A DNA stretch of 64,000 nt from Nitrospirales bacterium (GCA_031315865.1 JALDRJ010000002.1:62001-126000); one strand, 5' to 3'. Counted from the first letter of the stretch, positions 51,909-61,752 are shown. The notes: generated by a model not told the origin, from the sequence alone. A program made the numbers and translations.

Positions 51909-52766
51909 TCACCATAACCGTGGAAGCCGGAACGAAATTCCTGCGGCGATAAACCAATCGGGAGCCGCGCTCGTCAAGGCCGGGCCTCCAGATACATCGA
52001 ATTGCAGGGTTGGAGACAGAAGATACGTCAAGCCAGCATCAAATCCATGGGTCGCCGGGCCGTTCAGATTCCCAAACACCTCGGCAAACGTTGAGAGGTT
52101 TTCAGAAAGAGATAGGCCTAAGGCTGTTGTATAGGCTCCTGTCACGTCCTGGACCCCGTTTTCCCACCCTACACCAAGATTTGCCTCCCAACTCACGAAT
52201 TCCGAGAAGGCATAATTTGCGGCGACTTTAAAGGAGGGCGTAACATCATCGGGCCGTTGCTCCTTGCTTCCGAACGGAAGGGTGGCATTCATAAAAAACG
52301 CCGTCTGAGGAGTGAATCGATCTTCTTGAGTCAGTTGAAGCTTCGTGGCAATAGTCGGCGCGCTCACATCATAGACATGATCATCCCGGTTACCCGAATG
52401 TGTTTTTTCATACACGAAGTCTCCACCCAAAAACCGTAGTTCCAAAGCTTTCAGCAGACCGATTCTGATCACCATATTCGGTGCGAAAACGGTCGTCACC
52501 CGCTGATCCGGGACATGCGTTCGATCATGCTGCAACGTCACCCCGCTCTCAAATTGCAAATACCCCGGAGGCACAATGTACGCCGAATCCCCAATGCCGG
52601 GGCGATCGGTTGAAAAAGAAGGCATCGCCGAGTCTTGAGCCGATGCTGGTGATAGACCATTACCCGTCACGAGGAAAACAGACAGAACAATCACGTAAAC
52701 AATAGCGCGCGCGACGTGTCTTCGGCCTGCGAACTGTCCGCCATACCCCATCGTTCGTATTCTCAT
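51909..52766 (-). CDS. Outer-membrane beta-barrel, phenol MetA-pathway family
   Basis: The 285-residue protein has a signal peptide (about 10-43, ending NGLSPASAQ). It then starts the typical way with STDRPGIGDSAYIVPPGYLQFESG. Alternating beta strands fill the rest, and the C-terminus FIAAGISFRLPRLW fits an outer-membrane barrel ending in an aromatic residue. The family is annotated as MetA-pathway or transporter-like, with no proven substrate. The ATG at 52766 has AGAGG upstream; the longer frame to 52862 adds atypical residues. It lies next to the second RND operon on the same strand. Confidence 0.8.
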   Translation of the reverse strand: MRIRTMGYGGQFAGRRHVARAIVYVIVLSVFLVTGNGLSPASAQDSAMPSFSTDRPGIGDSAYIVPPGYLQFESGVTLQHDRTHVPDQRVTTVFAPNMVIRIGLLKALELRFLGGDFVYEKTHSGNRDDHVYDVSAPTIATKLQLTQEDRFTPQTAFFMNATLPFGSKEQRPDDVTPSFKVAANYAFSEFVSWEANLGVGWENGVQDVTGAYTTALGLSLSENLSTFAEVFGNLNGPATHGFDAGLTYLLSPTLQFDVSGGPALTSAAPDWFIAAGISFRLPRLW

Positions 52767-52963
52767 AAACTTACCTCTGAAAGAACATCTGTCGATGTTC
52801 GCCCACGACGTCACTCCCGTCAAGAAAATTTCGGTATGCGTTGACAAACTCGACAGACTCAAGACGATTAAGGGATAAGGTATGGAAAACTATACAGAAG
52901 GGAGCGAAAAAGCCTGGGATGGGTTTGTCGAAGGATTCACTCGCTTTCAGGTCGATGTGGATG

Positions 52964-54403
52964 TCAGCCTTTCACCGACAGAGAAGACGGGTCACCAGAA
53001 TTCGGCGACCAACCTCCTCCAAGAGCCTTGTACAATTGCACAATCGAGACCAATTCAAGGCGATGGGTTTCCACGAGCGCCAATTCAGCGTCGAACAGAC
53101 TTCGCTTGGCGATCAGAACATCCACATAACTCGTCACTCCACCTTGATAACGAAAATCCGCTAGCCGCAAGGCCGAACGCAACGCCTCAACTTGTTGGAC
53201 TTGCGCCTGACGTTGTCGACGAGCCGTCTGAACGCTGACCAGCGCATCTTCGACTTCCTGAAACGCGACAAGAATGGTTTGCTCATACCGGGCGATGGCC
53301 TGCCGGGCTTGCGCTTCAGCCACGTCTTGTTGAAACCCAAGGGCTTCGGCATTGAAGATGGGACCGGCCAAGTTAAAGCCGGCGGCTCCAAATTTTGAAT
53401 CAGACTCAAAGAGCTTGGAAAGCTGCGGACTCGCCACTCCAAGAATGCCGGTTAACGTCACTTTCGGAAAACGGTCGGCTTTCGCCATGCCGATTCGGGC
53501 CGTGGAGGCCGCGAGTTCTTGTTCGGCTTGCAGGACATCCGGACGCCGTTGGAGCAACTCCGACGGCAAGCCAGCGGGCACCTCCGGGGGAAATACCTGA
53601 TCCGTCAGGACCGTACCCCTCTCGATGGCGCTTGGATTCCTGCCCAAAAGCACGCTCAGCTCATTTTCTTTTCGCGTCATCAACCGCTCCAACGACTCAA
53701 CGCGGGCCGCCGCATTCGCTCGCTCAGCTTCGAATTGATCGGCATCGAGCCGGGAGGTCACGCCTCGCTCCAGCCTCGCCTTAGCGATCCTCACGGATTC
53801 TTCCCAGGACTCGAGTGTTCTTCTGGCGATACCCAATTGCATGTCGAACTGCAATAAATCGAAATACGCCTGCGCGACGCCACTCACCAGTCCGAGAACC
53901 ACTGCGCGTCGGTTTTCTTCGCGGGCCAGCAGGTCGGCGAGAGCAGCCTCCGTTGATCGGCGTATCCTCCCCCACACATCCATCTCCCAGGCCAACTCAC
54001 CAAGTAGTGAATAATTAAACGTGCTGGGATTCCCGGGAAAGCGAAACCCGGCTTTCGTACGGCCAAAAGAGGGAGATCTCCCGCTCCCCGTCACCTGTGG
54101 CACAAAATCGGTCCTGGCGACATAAAGCCTGGCCTGGTACTCCTCGATACTCGCGATGGCTTGCTTGAGATTTTTGTTTTCCTCGAGTGCGATACCGACA
54201 AGTTTCTGAAGTATCGGATCTTGCAGGAGCTTCCACCAGGAAAGATTCGCCAAAGAGGGAAGAGACGAGTCGGTTTCCGCTAGCCGAAAATCTTTGGGCA
54301 CAGATAAGTCTGGCCTGGAATAATCAGGCCCGACGGCGCAGGCGCCGAAAAATGTGCAGAGTATGACGATCACCAGTCGCATACGCCAATTCTTCCTGTT
54401 CAC
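52964..54403 (-). CDS. RND efflux outer-membrane factor (NodT/OprM type)
   Basis: The 479-residue channel lipoprotein has lipobox FFGAC (Cys about 22). CAVGPDYSRPDLSVP is the standard mature start. Two OEP repeats follow, with LLQRRPDVLQAEQELAASTARIG in the second and FRYQGGVTSYVDVLIAKRSL near the end. It is the last gene of the second RND operon and overlaps the permease gene by 4 bp (ATGA). It forms the exit duct for the AcrB-like pump. Confidence 0.95.
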   Translation of the reverse strand: MNRKNWRMRLVIVILCTFFGACAVGPDYSRPDLSVPKDFRLAETDSSLPSLANLSWWKLLQDPILQKLVGIALEENKNLKQAIASIEEYQARLYVARTDFVPQVTGSGRSPSFGRTKAGFRFPGNPSTFNYSLLGELAWEMDVWGRIRRSTEAALADLLAREENRRAVVLGLVSGVAQAYFDLLQFDMQLGIARRTLESWEESVRIAKARLERGVTSRLDADQFEAERANAAARVESLERLMTRKENELSVLLGRNPSAIERGTVLTDQVFPPEVPAGLPSELLQRRPDVLQAEQELAASTARIGMAKADRFPKVTLTGILGVASPQLSKLFESDSKFGAAGFNLAGPIFNAEALGFQQDVAEAQARQAIARYEQTILVAFQEVEDALVSVQTARRQRQAQVQQVEALRSALRLADFRYQGGVTSYVDVLIAKRSLFDAELALVETHRLELVSIVQLYKALGGGWSPNSGDPSSLSVKG

Positions 54404-57400
54404 AACGAAGCGGTTTGTTCAACCGCCGGAGGCTCGGGCTCGTGAACGGTTGGTTGATCTTTTCGGAACTTTGAGATCGCAGCGAAAAAGAGCGGCACGA
54501 AAAAAATGGCCAGAAACGTGGCGACCAACATCCCGCCAAGCACTCCAGTACCGATTGAATGCCGGCTGGCCGCGCCGGCTCCTGTGGCGACCGCAAGAGG
54601 AATCACCCCAAGAATGAATGCCATGGACGTCATGATGATCGGTCGAAACCGGAGCCGGGCGGCTTCAAGAGCCGCATCCACAGCCGAAAGGCCCTCATGG
54701 TACCGTTGATTGGCGAACTCAACGATGAGAATCGCATTCTTCGCCGACAATCCAATCAACGTCAGCAATCCAATCTGAAAATAGACGTCATTTTCCAACC
54801 CTCTCATCCATATGGCTGCCACAGCCCCCAATACGCCGAACGGAACGGCAAAGAGCACGGCAAACGGAATCGACCAGCTTTCATATTGTGCCGCCAGAAC
54901 CAGAAAGACCATCAAGAGTCCTAACAGCATGATGATGACGGTTTTCCCTCCGGCTTTCTTTTCCTGGTAGGAAATCCCGCTCCACTCAATACCGTACCCT
55001 TCCGGGACGAGCACTTCTTGAGCAATGCGTTCCAAAGCGTCCATCGCCTGCCCTGAGCTGAATCCGGGCGCCGCCGCTCCCACCACCAATGCCGTGTTGT
55101 CCCCATTAAAATGCGTGACCGGATCGGGTCCGCTGGATAATTCCATGTCGACCACGGCGTTCAATGGCACCATCGCTGGCTTTGGGCCGCTTTGGGCACG
55201 AACATAAATTTTGGAAATATCCCCGGGAGTCATGCGATATTCGGGTTCGGCTTCGGTTTGCACACGATAGACTCTCCCAAATTTGACGAAATCATTGATG
55301 TAGAGATTGCCAAAGTAGGCTTGCATCGTATCGAAGACTTCAGAAATGGGAATCCCTAACGCCTTTGCACGCTCTCGATTGATCTTGGCATACATGCGTG
55401 GGGCCGTGACCCGAAAACTCGAATTCGCGCCTGCGATGGCCGGATCTTCTCTGGCCTTGGCGAGAAAACGATGCACGATATCCGCAAATTCAGAAAACTC
55501 TCGACTGCTTGGATCCTGGATCTGAAGCGAATACCCTCCCGTCGCCCCAAGCCCTCGAATCGTTGGGGCATTAAAGGCCAGAACCAGACCCTCAGGAATT
55601 TCGGCAAACTGTTTATAGGCCCGGCCAATGAGTGCCTGAACATGGGACTCTGGTTGTTGACGTTCTTTCCAGGGTTTCAGAGGAACAAACGTCGTGGCGG
55701 TGTTTTGCCCTCGCGTGTTAAAAACGAAGTTTTGCCCAGACAACGATTGAGTCCCATAGACCGCTGGGTCTTTGAGAAAATACGTTGAGACGTCTTTGAG
55801 CACGCGATCCACCCGCTGGCTGGAGGCCCCATCTGGCAACGTCGTTGACACAATAAAGTACCCCTGGTCTTCTTCGGGCAAAAAACTGCCTGGAACGATC
55901 TTGAGAAGAGTCCACGTCACGAACAACAGCAGGCCAAACGCCACGAACGAGAGAAGCATATGCCGTTCCATGATGCTCACCGCCGTCGCATAGCGGTGTT
56001 GGAGCCAATTAAACCCATGATTGAAGAGACGCCAAAACCCTCGAGGCTCGCCATGTTGCGGCCTTAGAAGAATCGCACAGAGCGCGGGACTTAACGTCAA
56101 CGCCACGACCCCAGAAAGCGCCACGGACAAGGCAATCGTAATCGCGAACTGCCTGTAGAGCTGTCCGGTAATCCCGCCTAAAAACGCCACTGGAACAAAG
56201 ACCGAACTCAGGACCAAGACAATGGCAATCACCGGCCCTGTCACTTCGGTCATCGCTCGTATCGCCGCTTCTTTGGGCGACACCCCACTCTCCAAGTGAC
56301 GTTCCACGTTCTCAACCACCACGATGGCGTCATCGACGACGATGCCGATAGCCAAGACCATGCCAAAGAGCGTTAACGTATTGATCGAAAACCCAAGGGC
56401 TTGCATCCCGGCAAACGTGCCAATTAAGGAAACCGGCACCGCCAGCGCCGGAACTAATGTCGCACGCCAACTTTGCAAGAACAAGAAGACCACGATTAAC
56501 ACCAGAATCAGGGCTTCACCCAACGTATGAATGACCTCTTCGATCGAGACCTCGATAAACTTCGTCGTATCGTAAGGAATGTCATAAAACATGCCTTGGG
56601 GGAATACTTTAGCGAGCCTGTCCAATTCTGCGCGAATACGCTGAACCGTCTCGAGCGCATTGGCGCCAGGGGATAAAAACGTGAGCAATAACGCCGTAGG
56701 CTTTCCATTGTAACTTCCCTCAAGATTGTAGGATTGGGCTCCCAGTTCAATGTGCGCCACGTCTTTTAGTCGAACAGTCGAGCCATCCGGCAAGGCCCGG
56801 ACGATCAATTCTTCAAACTCCCGTACATCCGTCAACCGGCCTTGTGTGATCACCGGAATCGTGAGCTCCGTCCCCGGAGGCGCCGGCTCTCGACCGATGG
56901 TTCCGGCAGGAAAGTCTCGATTTTGTTCTTTGACGATCGAGGAAATATCTGAGGGCGTGATGCCGAGTTGCGCCATCCTGACCGTATCGAGAATCAGACG
57001 CATACTGTAATCTTGCTGACCGAACAGGGACGCATCACCGACTCCGGGTAGCCGCTTGACGTTGTCCAATACCCTGAGGATCGCATAATTCGAGAGGAAA
57101 AAGGCGTCGTGATTAGGATTCGTTGAGTCGAACACGACCACGGCAAGCAAGTTTGGAGAGGTTTTCTTGACGGAAATTCCCTGACGAATGACCTCTGGAG
57201 GTAACTGAGGTTCAGCCAGCTTTTCTCGGTTTTGAGTCTGGACTTGCGCAATATCGACGTCAGTGCCGATTTCAAACGTCAGTTGCAGAGTCATATGCCC
57301 GTCGTTGGTGCTCGTCGAGTTGTAATACAGCAGGTTATCGATACCGGGAAGCTGGAGTTCAATGGGCCTGGCGACGGCTTCCGCCACGACTTCAGCGCTG

Positions 57401-57558
57401 GCGCCGGGATAGTCCGCATCGATTTGCACCATCGGGGGGGTAATCTCAGGAAACTGTGCGATGGGAAGAGTCTGAATCGCCACGATGCCGACGACCATGA
57501 TTATGATCGAGAGCACCGAAGCAAAAATAGGTCGCTCGATAAAAAAATGAGGGCTCAT
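54400..57558 (-). CDS. RND multidrug efflux permease (AcrB/MexB type, HAE1)
   Basis: The 1,052-residue inner-membrane proton/drug antiporter is complete. It begins MSPHFFIERPIFASVLSIII. TM4 holds the proton-relay pair in AIGIVVDDAIVVVENVERH (about 400-418). Porter-domain segments include FDIPYDTT-like and ALGFSINTLTLFGM. TM10-12 carry GLLTLIGLSAKNAILIVEFA. Close similarity in layout to AcrB/MexB suggests hydrophobic, amphiphilic or aromatic substrates. It overlaps the fusion-protein gene upstream and the channel gene downstream by 4 bp each. Confidence 0.97.
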   Translation of the reverse strand: MSPHFFIERPIFASVLSIIIMVVGIVAIQTLPIAQFPEITPPMVQIDADYPGASAEVVAEAVARPIELQLPGIDNLLYYNSTSTNDGHMTLQLTFEIGTDVDIAQVQTQNREKLAEPQLPPEVIRQGISVKKTSPNLLAVVVFDSTNPNHDAFFLSNYAILRVLDNVKRLPGVGDASLFGQQDYSMRLILDTVRMAQLGITPSDISSIVKEQNRDFPAGTIGREPAPPGTELTIPVITQGRLTDVREFEELIVRALPDGSTVRLKDVAHIELGAQSYNLEGSYNGKPTALLLTFLSPGANALETVQRIRAELDRLAKVFPQGMFYDIPYDTTKFIEVSIEEVIHTLGEALILVLIVVFLFLQSWRATLVPALAVPVSLIGTFAGMQALGFSINTLTLFGMVLAIGIVVDDAIVVVENVERHLESGVSPKEAAIRAMTEVTGPVIAIVLVLSSVFVPVAFLGGITGQLYRQFAITIALSVALSGVVALTLSPALCAILLRPQHGEPRGFWRLFNHGFNWLQHRYATAVSIMERHMLLSFVAFGLLLFVTWTLLKIVPGSFLPEEDQGYFIVSTTLPDGASSQRVDRVLKDVSTYFLKDPAVYGTQSLSGQNFVFNTRGQNTATTFVPLKPWKERQQPESHVQALIGRAYKQFAEIPEGLVLAFNAPTIRGLGATGGYSLQIQDPSSREFSEFADIVHRFLAKAREDPAIAGANSSFRVTAPRMYAKINRERAKALGIPISEVFDTMQAYFGNLYINDFVKFGRVYRVQTEAEPEYRMTPGDISKIYVRAQSGPKPAMVPLNAVVDMELSSGPDPVTHFNGDNTALVVGAAAPGFSSGQAMDALERIAQEVLVPEGYGIEWSGISYQEKKAGGKTVIIMLLGLLMVFLVLAAQYESWSIPFAVLFAVPFGVLGAVAAIWMRGLENDVYFQIGLLTLIGLSAKNAILIVEFANQRYHEGLSAVDAALEAARLRFRPIIMTSMAFILGVIPLAVATGAGAASRHSIGTGVLGGMLVATFLAIFFVPLFFAAISKFRKDQPTVHEPEPPAVEQTASL

Positions 57559-58784
57559 GCATCAGCCTTGTCGGCCGCCTTGCCTGTTGGCTGTTTTCCT
57601 TTCGGGAGTGACCCTGGCTCCTGGTATGGAATCGGATTGACCGGTTTTCCTGGACGGACGCGATGAAGCCCTTCCACGATCACACGATCGCCTTTTTTTA
57701 AACCTTTTTCGATCACCCACTGACTGCCTTGCCACACACTGGCGTCTATGGGACGAATTTCAGCGACATCGTTCTCTCCCACGACAAAGACGATCGTGCC
57801 ATTCGGGTTCTGTTGAACAGCTCTTTGGGGGATCAGGATGGCATTCGGTCTGGTATAGCCCATAACCCGTAGTTTAACGAATTGACCGGGAAAGAGCAGA
57901 TAGTTCGGCCGGTCTCGATCTCCGGGAAACGTTTTCTGCCGCATGTTGGGGAAGATAAAACGGGATTGTAACGAACCGGTCTCGGAACGGAACCCGGTTC
58001 CCGCGTAATCCATCCTCCCTTCATGCGGATACGTACTGCCGTCTGACATGATCATCACGCCTTTTAATTGGAAGAGGTCCGGAAGTTTCACCAAATGTTC
58101 CGTTAATTCTCGTTGCCGTCGAAGAATGTAGCTTTCCGGCACATTGACATTGACGTACATCGGATCCATCTGAATGACATTGGTCAAGAGATCTGTTTGC
58201 GCAGAAACGAGACGTCCCTCGTAGAGCCGGCTTCGTTCCATACGTCCTGAAATGGGCGCGACGATAATCGTATTGGTCAGATCGAATTTCGCCTTCTCCC
58301 AGTCGCCTTTCGCCGTCACGAGCGTCGATTCCGACGCTAGGACTTCGGCCGTCGCATCATCTACATCTTTTTGACTTACGGCCTGCTCTTGGAGAAGCGG
58401 TTTGACCCTGGCCAGCTCCGCCCTGGCTCGCGCTAATCGAGCAACCGCCTGTCCCACTCGGCCCTTCGCACTGACCATAGCCGCTTTGAATGGTACGGGA
58501 TCGATGAGGTACAGTTTATCGCCCTTTTTGACGTTTCGCCCTTCCGTGAAAAACACTTTTTCGATGATGCCCGTGACTTGTGAACGGATCTCCACTGGAC
58601 GGAAGGACTCGGTATGACCGATAAACTCGGTATCGTCAGGGATGGTTTTCGGAACGACCGTAATGATGTGAACGTCTGGTGGTGGGACAGTTGGCGCTGT
58701 CCCAGCTTCCGGTTGACAGGCGATTAAACTGGAAAGAGCGAGGAGAAACAAAAGACAAGTCTGAATTGATGGCGTCCGGATCAT
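57555..58784 (-). CDS. RND periplasmic membrane-fusion lipoprotein (AcrA/MexA type)
   Basis: The 409-residue adaptor has lipobox SLIAC (Cys about 23) for inner-membrane anchoring. The barrel-sandwich domain shows PVEIRSQVTGIIEKVFFTEG. A helical hairpin (about 105-165) is followed by the beta-barrel and the membrane-proximal domain ending around VIVEGLHRVRPGKPV. It is the first gene of the second RND operon and is coupled to the permease by ATGA overlap. No TetR, MarR or AraR regulator gene is adjacent. Confidence 0.95.
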   Translation of the reverse strand: MIRTPSIQTCLLFLLALSSLIACQPEAGTAPTVPPPDVHIITVVPKTIPDDTEFIGHTESFRPVEIRSQVTGIIEKVFFTEGRNVKKGDKLYLIDPVPFKAAMVSAKGRVGQAVARLARARAELARVKPLLQEQAVSQKDVDDATAEVLASESTLVTAKGDWEKAKFDLTNTIIVAPISGRMERSRLYEGRLVSAQTDLLTNVIQMDPMYVNVNVPESYILRRQRELTEHLVKLPDLFQLKGVMIMSDGSTYPHEGRMDYAGTGFRSETGSLQSRFIFPNMRQKTFPGDRDRPNYLLFPGQFVKLRVMGYTRPNAILIPQRAVQQNPNGTIVFVVGENDVAEIRPIDASVWQGSQWVIEKGLKKGDRVIVEGLHRVRPGKPVNPIPYQEPGSLPKGKQPTGKAADKADA

Positions 58785-58844
58785 CGAGGTACAGCGAGCG
58801 TTTTTACCACTTCCATGACGTGCAATCGTCGTCTGACTTTCAAT

Positions 58845-59291
58845 TCACAGCGCCAATGGCTTGACCGGTGAAAGTATCAAGCTCGGATTGTTTACCCAAT
58901 CAACCTCGGGATTATCGACATACAATTCAACTTCATTACCATCCGGATCAGAGAGGTAGAGACTGCGAGTGACTGTGTGATCGCTCATCCCAGAGATCTC
59001 TACCCCAGCCTGTTCCAAGTCTTTTTTAGCAGAACACAGCTCATCGAAGCTACTCCCCACCTTGATCCCAATATGGTATAGCCCTCTGCGAACGCCTTTT
59101 AAAGGACCAAGAGCATTCCCCACTTCGATCAAGAACAGCTCATGATGCGTCCGTCCAGCCGTTAACGCAGCGGCTTTCCCGTCAAAGATCCGGCCGACTT
59201 CCTGGAACCCTAGCAGATCGCGATAAAAATGTAACGACTGTTCCAAATTTTTCACGTAAAACACGACATGCCCGAGATACTCTGCTTTCAT
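58845..59291 (-). CDS. VOC-family metalloenzyme (glyoxalase/ring-cleavage type)
   Basis: The 148-residue protein has two beta-alpha-beta-beta-beta VOC modules. Likely metal ligands are His8 (LGHVVFYVK), Glu51 (HHELFLIE), His73 (GLYHIGIK) and Glu122 (PDGNEVELYVD), the full two-His/two-Glu set. Relatives include glyoxalase I, fosfomycin-type thiol transferases and extradiol dioxygenases. Its place beside DoxX, an intradiol dioxygenase and an efflux pump favours detoxification or aromatic/quinone handling. The substrate is unknown. Confidence 0.88.
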   Translation of the reverse strand: MKAEYLGHVVFYVKNLEQSLHFYRDLLGFQEVGRIFDGKAAALTAGRTHHELFLIEVGNALGPLKGVRRGLYHIGIKVGSSFDELCSAKKDLEQAGVEISGMSDHTVTRSLYLSDPDGNEVELYVDNPEVDWVNNPSLILSPVKPLAL

Positions 59292-59360
59292 GCTGGCCTC
59301 CGTTCTTTCTGTAAAATCTGCTCACGCGTCTCTCCTCGAATATTCATATTCATGAATTCG

Positions 59361-59633
59361 TCAGCCATTCGTCATGCCTTCGACGATGGCCCTCATTAAG
59401 CAACCAGAGACGCTGAACCGTCCACCTTGTTGATAGATTCGTTTCAATAAATCTTGCCCACATTGATCGACATACGTCACAGCCTGAAGATTCACCCACA
59501 CCCGAGTTCCCCGATGAAGGACGTGGATGGATTTCCACTGCTTCTCAAGTTCGTGAACCCAGGGACCGGCCAATCTTCCCTCAACCTTGAGGCCAATCCC
59601 TGATTCATTTACGCTTTGCGTAATTTTGAGCAT
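59361..59633 (-). CDS. Stand-alone STAS-like protein
   Basis: The 90-residue protein reads as a short STAS fold: GLKVEGRLAGPWVHELEKQW, VWVNLQAVTYVDQCGQDLL and GGRFSVSGCLMRAIVE. In anti-sigma antagonists a Ser follows the VD of the central loop; here the loop reads VDQCGQDLL, so Cys occupies the position and phosphorylation is doubtful. Bacteria often use such proteins in lipid or toluene-tolerance systems (MlaB-like) or partner switching. It lies between the VOC and DoxX genes on the same strand and has no partner kinase nearby. Confidence 0.75.
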   Translation of the reverse strand: MLKITQSVNESGIGLKVEGRLAGPWVHELEKQWKSIHVLHRGTRVWVNLQAVTYVDQCGQDLLKRIYQQGGRFSVSGCLMRAIVEGMTNG

Positions 59634-59657
59634 GACCGTCGCGTCCTCAGAAACATC

Positions 59658-60158
59658 TTAGATCGCGGAATGTGAAACATGGGAAGGCACATGGTGCCTC
59701 TCGGACGTCTCGCTCGTAATGAATCCAGCTATGGCCCGATCCACCGACCACTTCCCGCCGCCCTCAGCCACCAACGCCAAAGCCATGCCGATCACCAGAA
59801 GATGAAACTCGAAGCCCTCTCCTGCTTGTTGACCGAACCAATTCATGAAAAACCCATGTGGCCAATGAACGATCGTGATAGCCCCGAGCATGATGACACC
59901 AAGACTGGCTGCCGAAAAGCGTGTGAACAGACCTAAAGCCAGCGCCAACGCTCCGACTGATTCGCCGATGATGACCAGAAACGCCACAATCCACGGCATA
60001 CCCATTTGTTGAGTGAAGAATCCCATCGTCCCTTCAAACCCATTCCCTCCAAACCATCCCAAGAGCTTTTGTGCACCATGCGGGAAAATGACAAGAGCCA
60101 ACATGACTCGAACAATCAACCCAGTCCATCGATCATCTGTTTGGAAAAATGCTTTCAT
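59658..60158 (-). CDS. DoxX-family membrane protein
   Basis: The 166-residue protein begins MKAFFQTDDRWTGLIVRVML and has four helices (about 12-32, 52-75, 80-100, 115-135). The DoxX signature FPHGAQKLLGWFGG lies between TM1 and TM2. DoxX relatives act in thiosulfate:quinone oxidoreductase complexes or in oxidative and thiol stress. AGGAGG lies just before the ATG at 60158; the frame to 60200 is not needed. A TGACG-type palindrome lies about 200 bp upstream. Confidence 0.88.
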   Translation of the reverse strand: MKAFFQTDDRWTGLIVRVMLALVIFPHGAQKLLGWFGGNGFEGTMGFFTQQMGMPWIVAFLVIIGESVGALALALGLFTRFSAASLGVIMLGAITIVHWPHGFFMNWFGQQAGEGFEFHLLVIGMALALVAEGGGKWSVDRAIAGFITSETSERHHVPSHVSHSAI

Positions 60159-60358
60159 GATTCGGCCTCCTCTTCTGTTATGAAATTGTGATGGTGTCAT
60201 TGACCCAGATAACTCTCATTTACCTATCTGCCGTTAAGATAGAGCATAAGCCGTACCAAAAAGACATCCAAAAAAATGTCATCACAACACTATGAATTTT
60301 CATGACTTTTAATATTTCAAAAATATAGACTCTTAAAAGTGACGAATTGCTAATGACT

Positions 60359-60385
60359 ATATTTCGTCATGTGATGAAATGACGA
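60359..60385. promoter_or_regulatory. TGACG/CGTCA-type palindrome upstream of doxX
   Basis: TTTCGTCA-TG-TGATGAAA (60361-60378 region) is a palindrome with one mismatched pair, followed directly by another half-site, TGACGAA. The 19-bp stretch at 60359-60377 matches 61774-61792 upstream of the dioxygenase at 17 positions. A shared regulator for both promoters is the simplest reading. Confidence 0.5.
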
Positions 60386-60429
60386 ACATCTTCAGGCTTG
60401 AAAAAGCTGACTGATGAAATTTCGCGCTT

Positions 60430-60476
60430 GAAAAAGATTCGCTCCCCCTCACACTCGATGGCGTTCGAAGGGGAGC
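60430..60476 (-). terminator. Rho-independent terminator of the dioxygenase gene
   Basis: Read on the minus strand, GCTCCCC (complement of 60470-60476) pairs with GGGGAGC (complement of 60441-60447) over a 22-nt loop. GAATCTTTTTC follows. The 7-bp GC-rich stem plus T-run lies about 125 bp behind the dioxygenase stop. The large loop lowers confidence. Confidence 0.4.
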
Positions 60477-60601
60477 ATGAGGGACAGGAGGGAATAGACG
60501 GGCTATTTGCTGGCTCGACCCTTCACAAAGATGATGCCAGCACGATAGTACAAACTCGCATTATCAGATGCGAGCCATAGCTCGTGAAGTTTCAGGTATC
60601 A

Positions 60602-61453
60602 CTAAAGAGACAAGACAAAATCATAATGCCCCACGAGACCGTCCGTGATCAGACCGGCCGGATCGTTCGCATACTCGATAATGACGCTTTCCCGCTCCTC
60701 TTCAGTCATTCGGTCGCTTTGCAGGATGCCGTCTTTGGCGTTCAACCCCTGTATAAAGTCATTTCCCTGAATGTGCTCTCCCCTGAAGTAGAGTTGTGTG
60801 ACCAATTGAGGAACACCGGGGGCCGTGATCATGAAATGTAAATGAGGGGGACGATACCATTGCGCTTCGACATCCACAGGATAGAAACCTGGCACGATGG
60901 TCTTAAACCAGTAATGGCCTTCGGCATCTGTGATACAACGCCCCCAATACTGAAAATGATCATCGTGAGACCGCTCAATCCATTCGCCAGATAGCGGATG
61001 CTGAAACTGGACATTGCCTTGGTCTCCCCGATGATTGTACCGCCCGGACGCCGAGGCGTTCCATTCGATAAGCACGGCCCCCGGGACTGGCTCAAGAGCA
61101 CCCCTCACGTCTTTCAACACGTTGCCCCTGATATAGACCACTTGACCTTTCGCCTTCCCATCCTTTCCTCGAATGCTCGTGAGATCATTGTCATTGGCCT
61201 CACTGATCGGCAGCCGGAAATCCAAGTTTTCACGAATGTCCGTCACTGGATCGCCATCATCGGGGAAAAACGGTCCCAGCGTTTGCCGGGGAGTCCTTCC
61301 GTTCGATGGCAGTCCTTCGCGCATGCGAGTTTCTTGTTGAAGTGATCGGGCAAGTGCCGGAGCCCCCATCAATGTTCCTGCGACCGCTCCGACCATTCCC
61401 AGGCTATTCTGCAGGAATGCTCGGCGAGAATGCTTGTTGGCCGTGTGCTTCAT
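60602..61453 (-). CDS. Tat-exported intradiol ring-cleavage dioxygenase
   Basis: The 283-residue protein has a twin-arginine signal (SRRAFLQNSLGM, about 9-20) and cleavage near APALA-RS. The catalytic domain resembles protocatechuate 3,4-dioxygenase beta subunits. Iron ligands appear as Tyr139 (SGRYNH), Tyr191 (PGFYPV), His204 and His206 (PPHLHFMI). It would cleave catechol-like rings outside the cytoplasm. No alpha subunit or beta-ketoadipate pathway genes are near, so a detoxifying role is more likely than growth on aromatics. GGAGGG before ATG 61453 decides the start. Confidence 0.88.
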   Translation of the reverse strand: MKHTANKHSRRAFLQNSLGMVGAVAGTLMGAPALARSLQQETRMREGLPSNGRTPRQTLGPFFPDDGDPVTDIRENLDFRLPISEANDNDLTSIRGKDGKAKGQVVYIRGNVLKDVRGALEPVPGAVLIEWNASASGRYNHRGDQGNVQFQHPLSGEWIERSHDDHFQYWGRCITDAEGHYWFKTIVPGFYPVDVEAQWYRPPHLHFMITAPGVPQLVTQLYFRGEHIQGNDFIQGLNAKDGILQSDRMTEEERESVIIEYANDPAGLITDGLVGHYDFVLSL

Positions 61454-61620
61454 GACCCTACCCTCCTTCATAGAAATGAATGTGACTCGCCCCATTGTCT
61501 TTGCCCTGCGGATCGAGCCGCACCAGCATTGACGTTCCAATATACTGCCCCTCACTCAACATATCCGCCGACTCTACACCAAACGGAATAAAAACAGAGC
61601 AGCTAGGATTATGACGATAA

Positions 61621-61630
61621 TGACGCGTCA
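61621..61630. promoter_or_regulatory. Perfect palindrome TGACGCGTCA
   Basis: A 10-bp perfect palindrome about 170 bp upstream of the dioxygenase start. It shares the TGACG half-site with the two sites further upstream and with the doxX site. Confidence 0.4.
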
Positions 61631-61752
61631 GAATACAAACAGTATCATTAGGAACCGCAAGAGCTATTCCACCAACGACCAGTAATCTCGATACTCACAA
61701 ACAACTGTTTTTATTTGACTTTCAAGCCGTCAAGATCATGAACCTTGAATTG

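Larger units (their letters stand above)
60159..60601. other. DoxX promoter region and dioxygenase 3' end
   Basis: About 440 bp, AT-rich on the DoxX side. It contains the TGACG-type palindrome (60361-60378) and a likely terminator of the dioxygenase gene (60430-60476). The short ORFs here overlap on both strands and lack ribosome sites, so I accept none. Confidence 0.5.
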
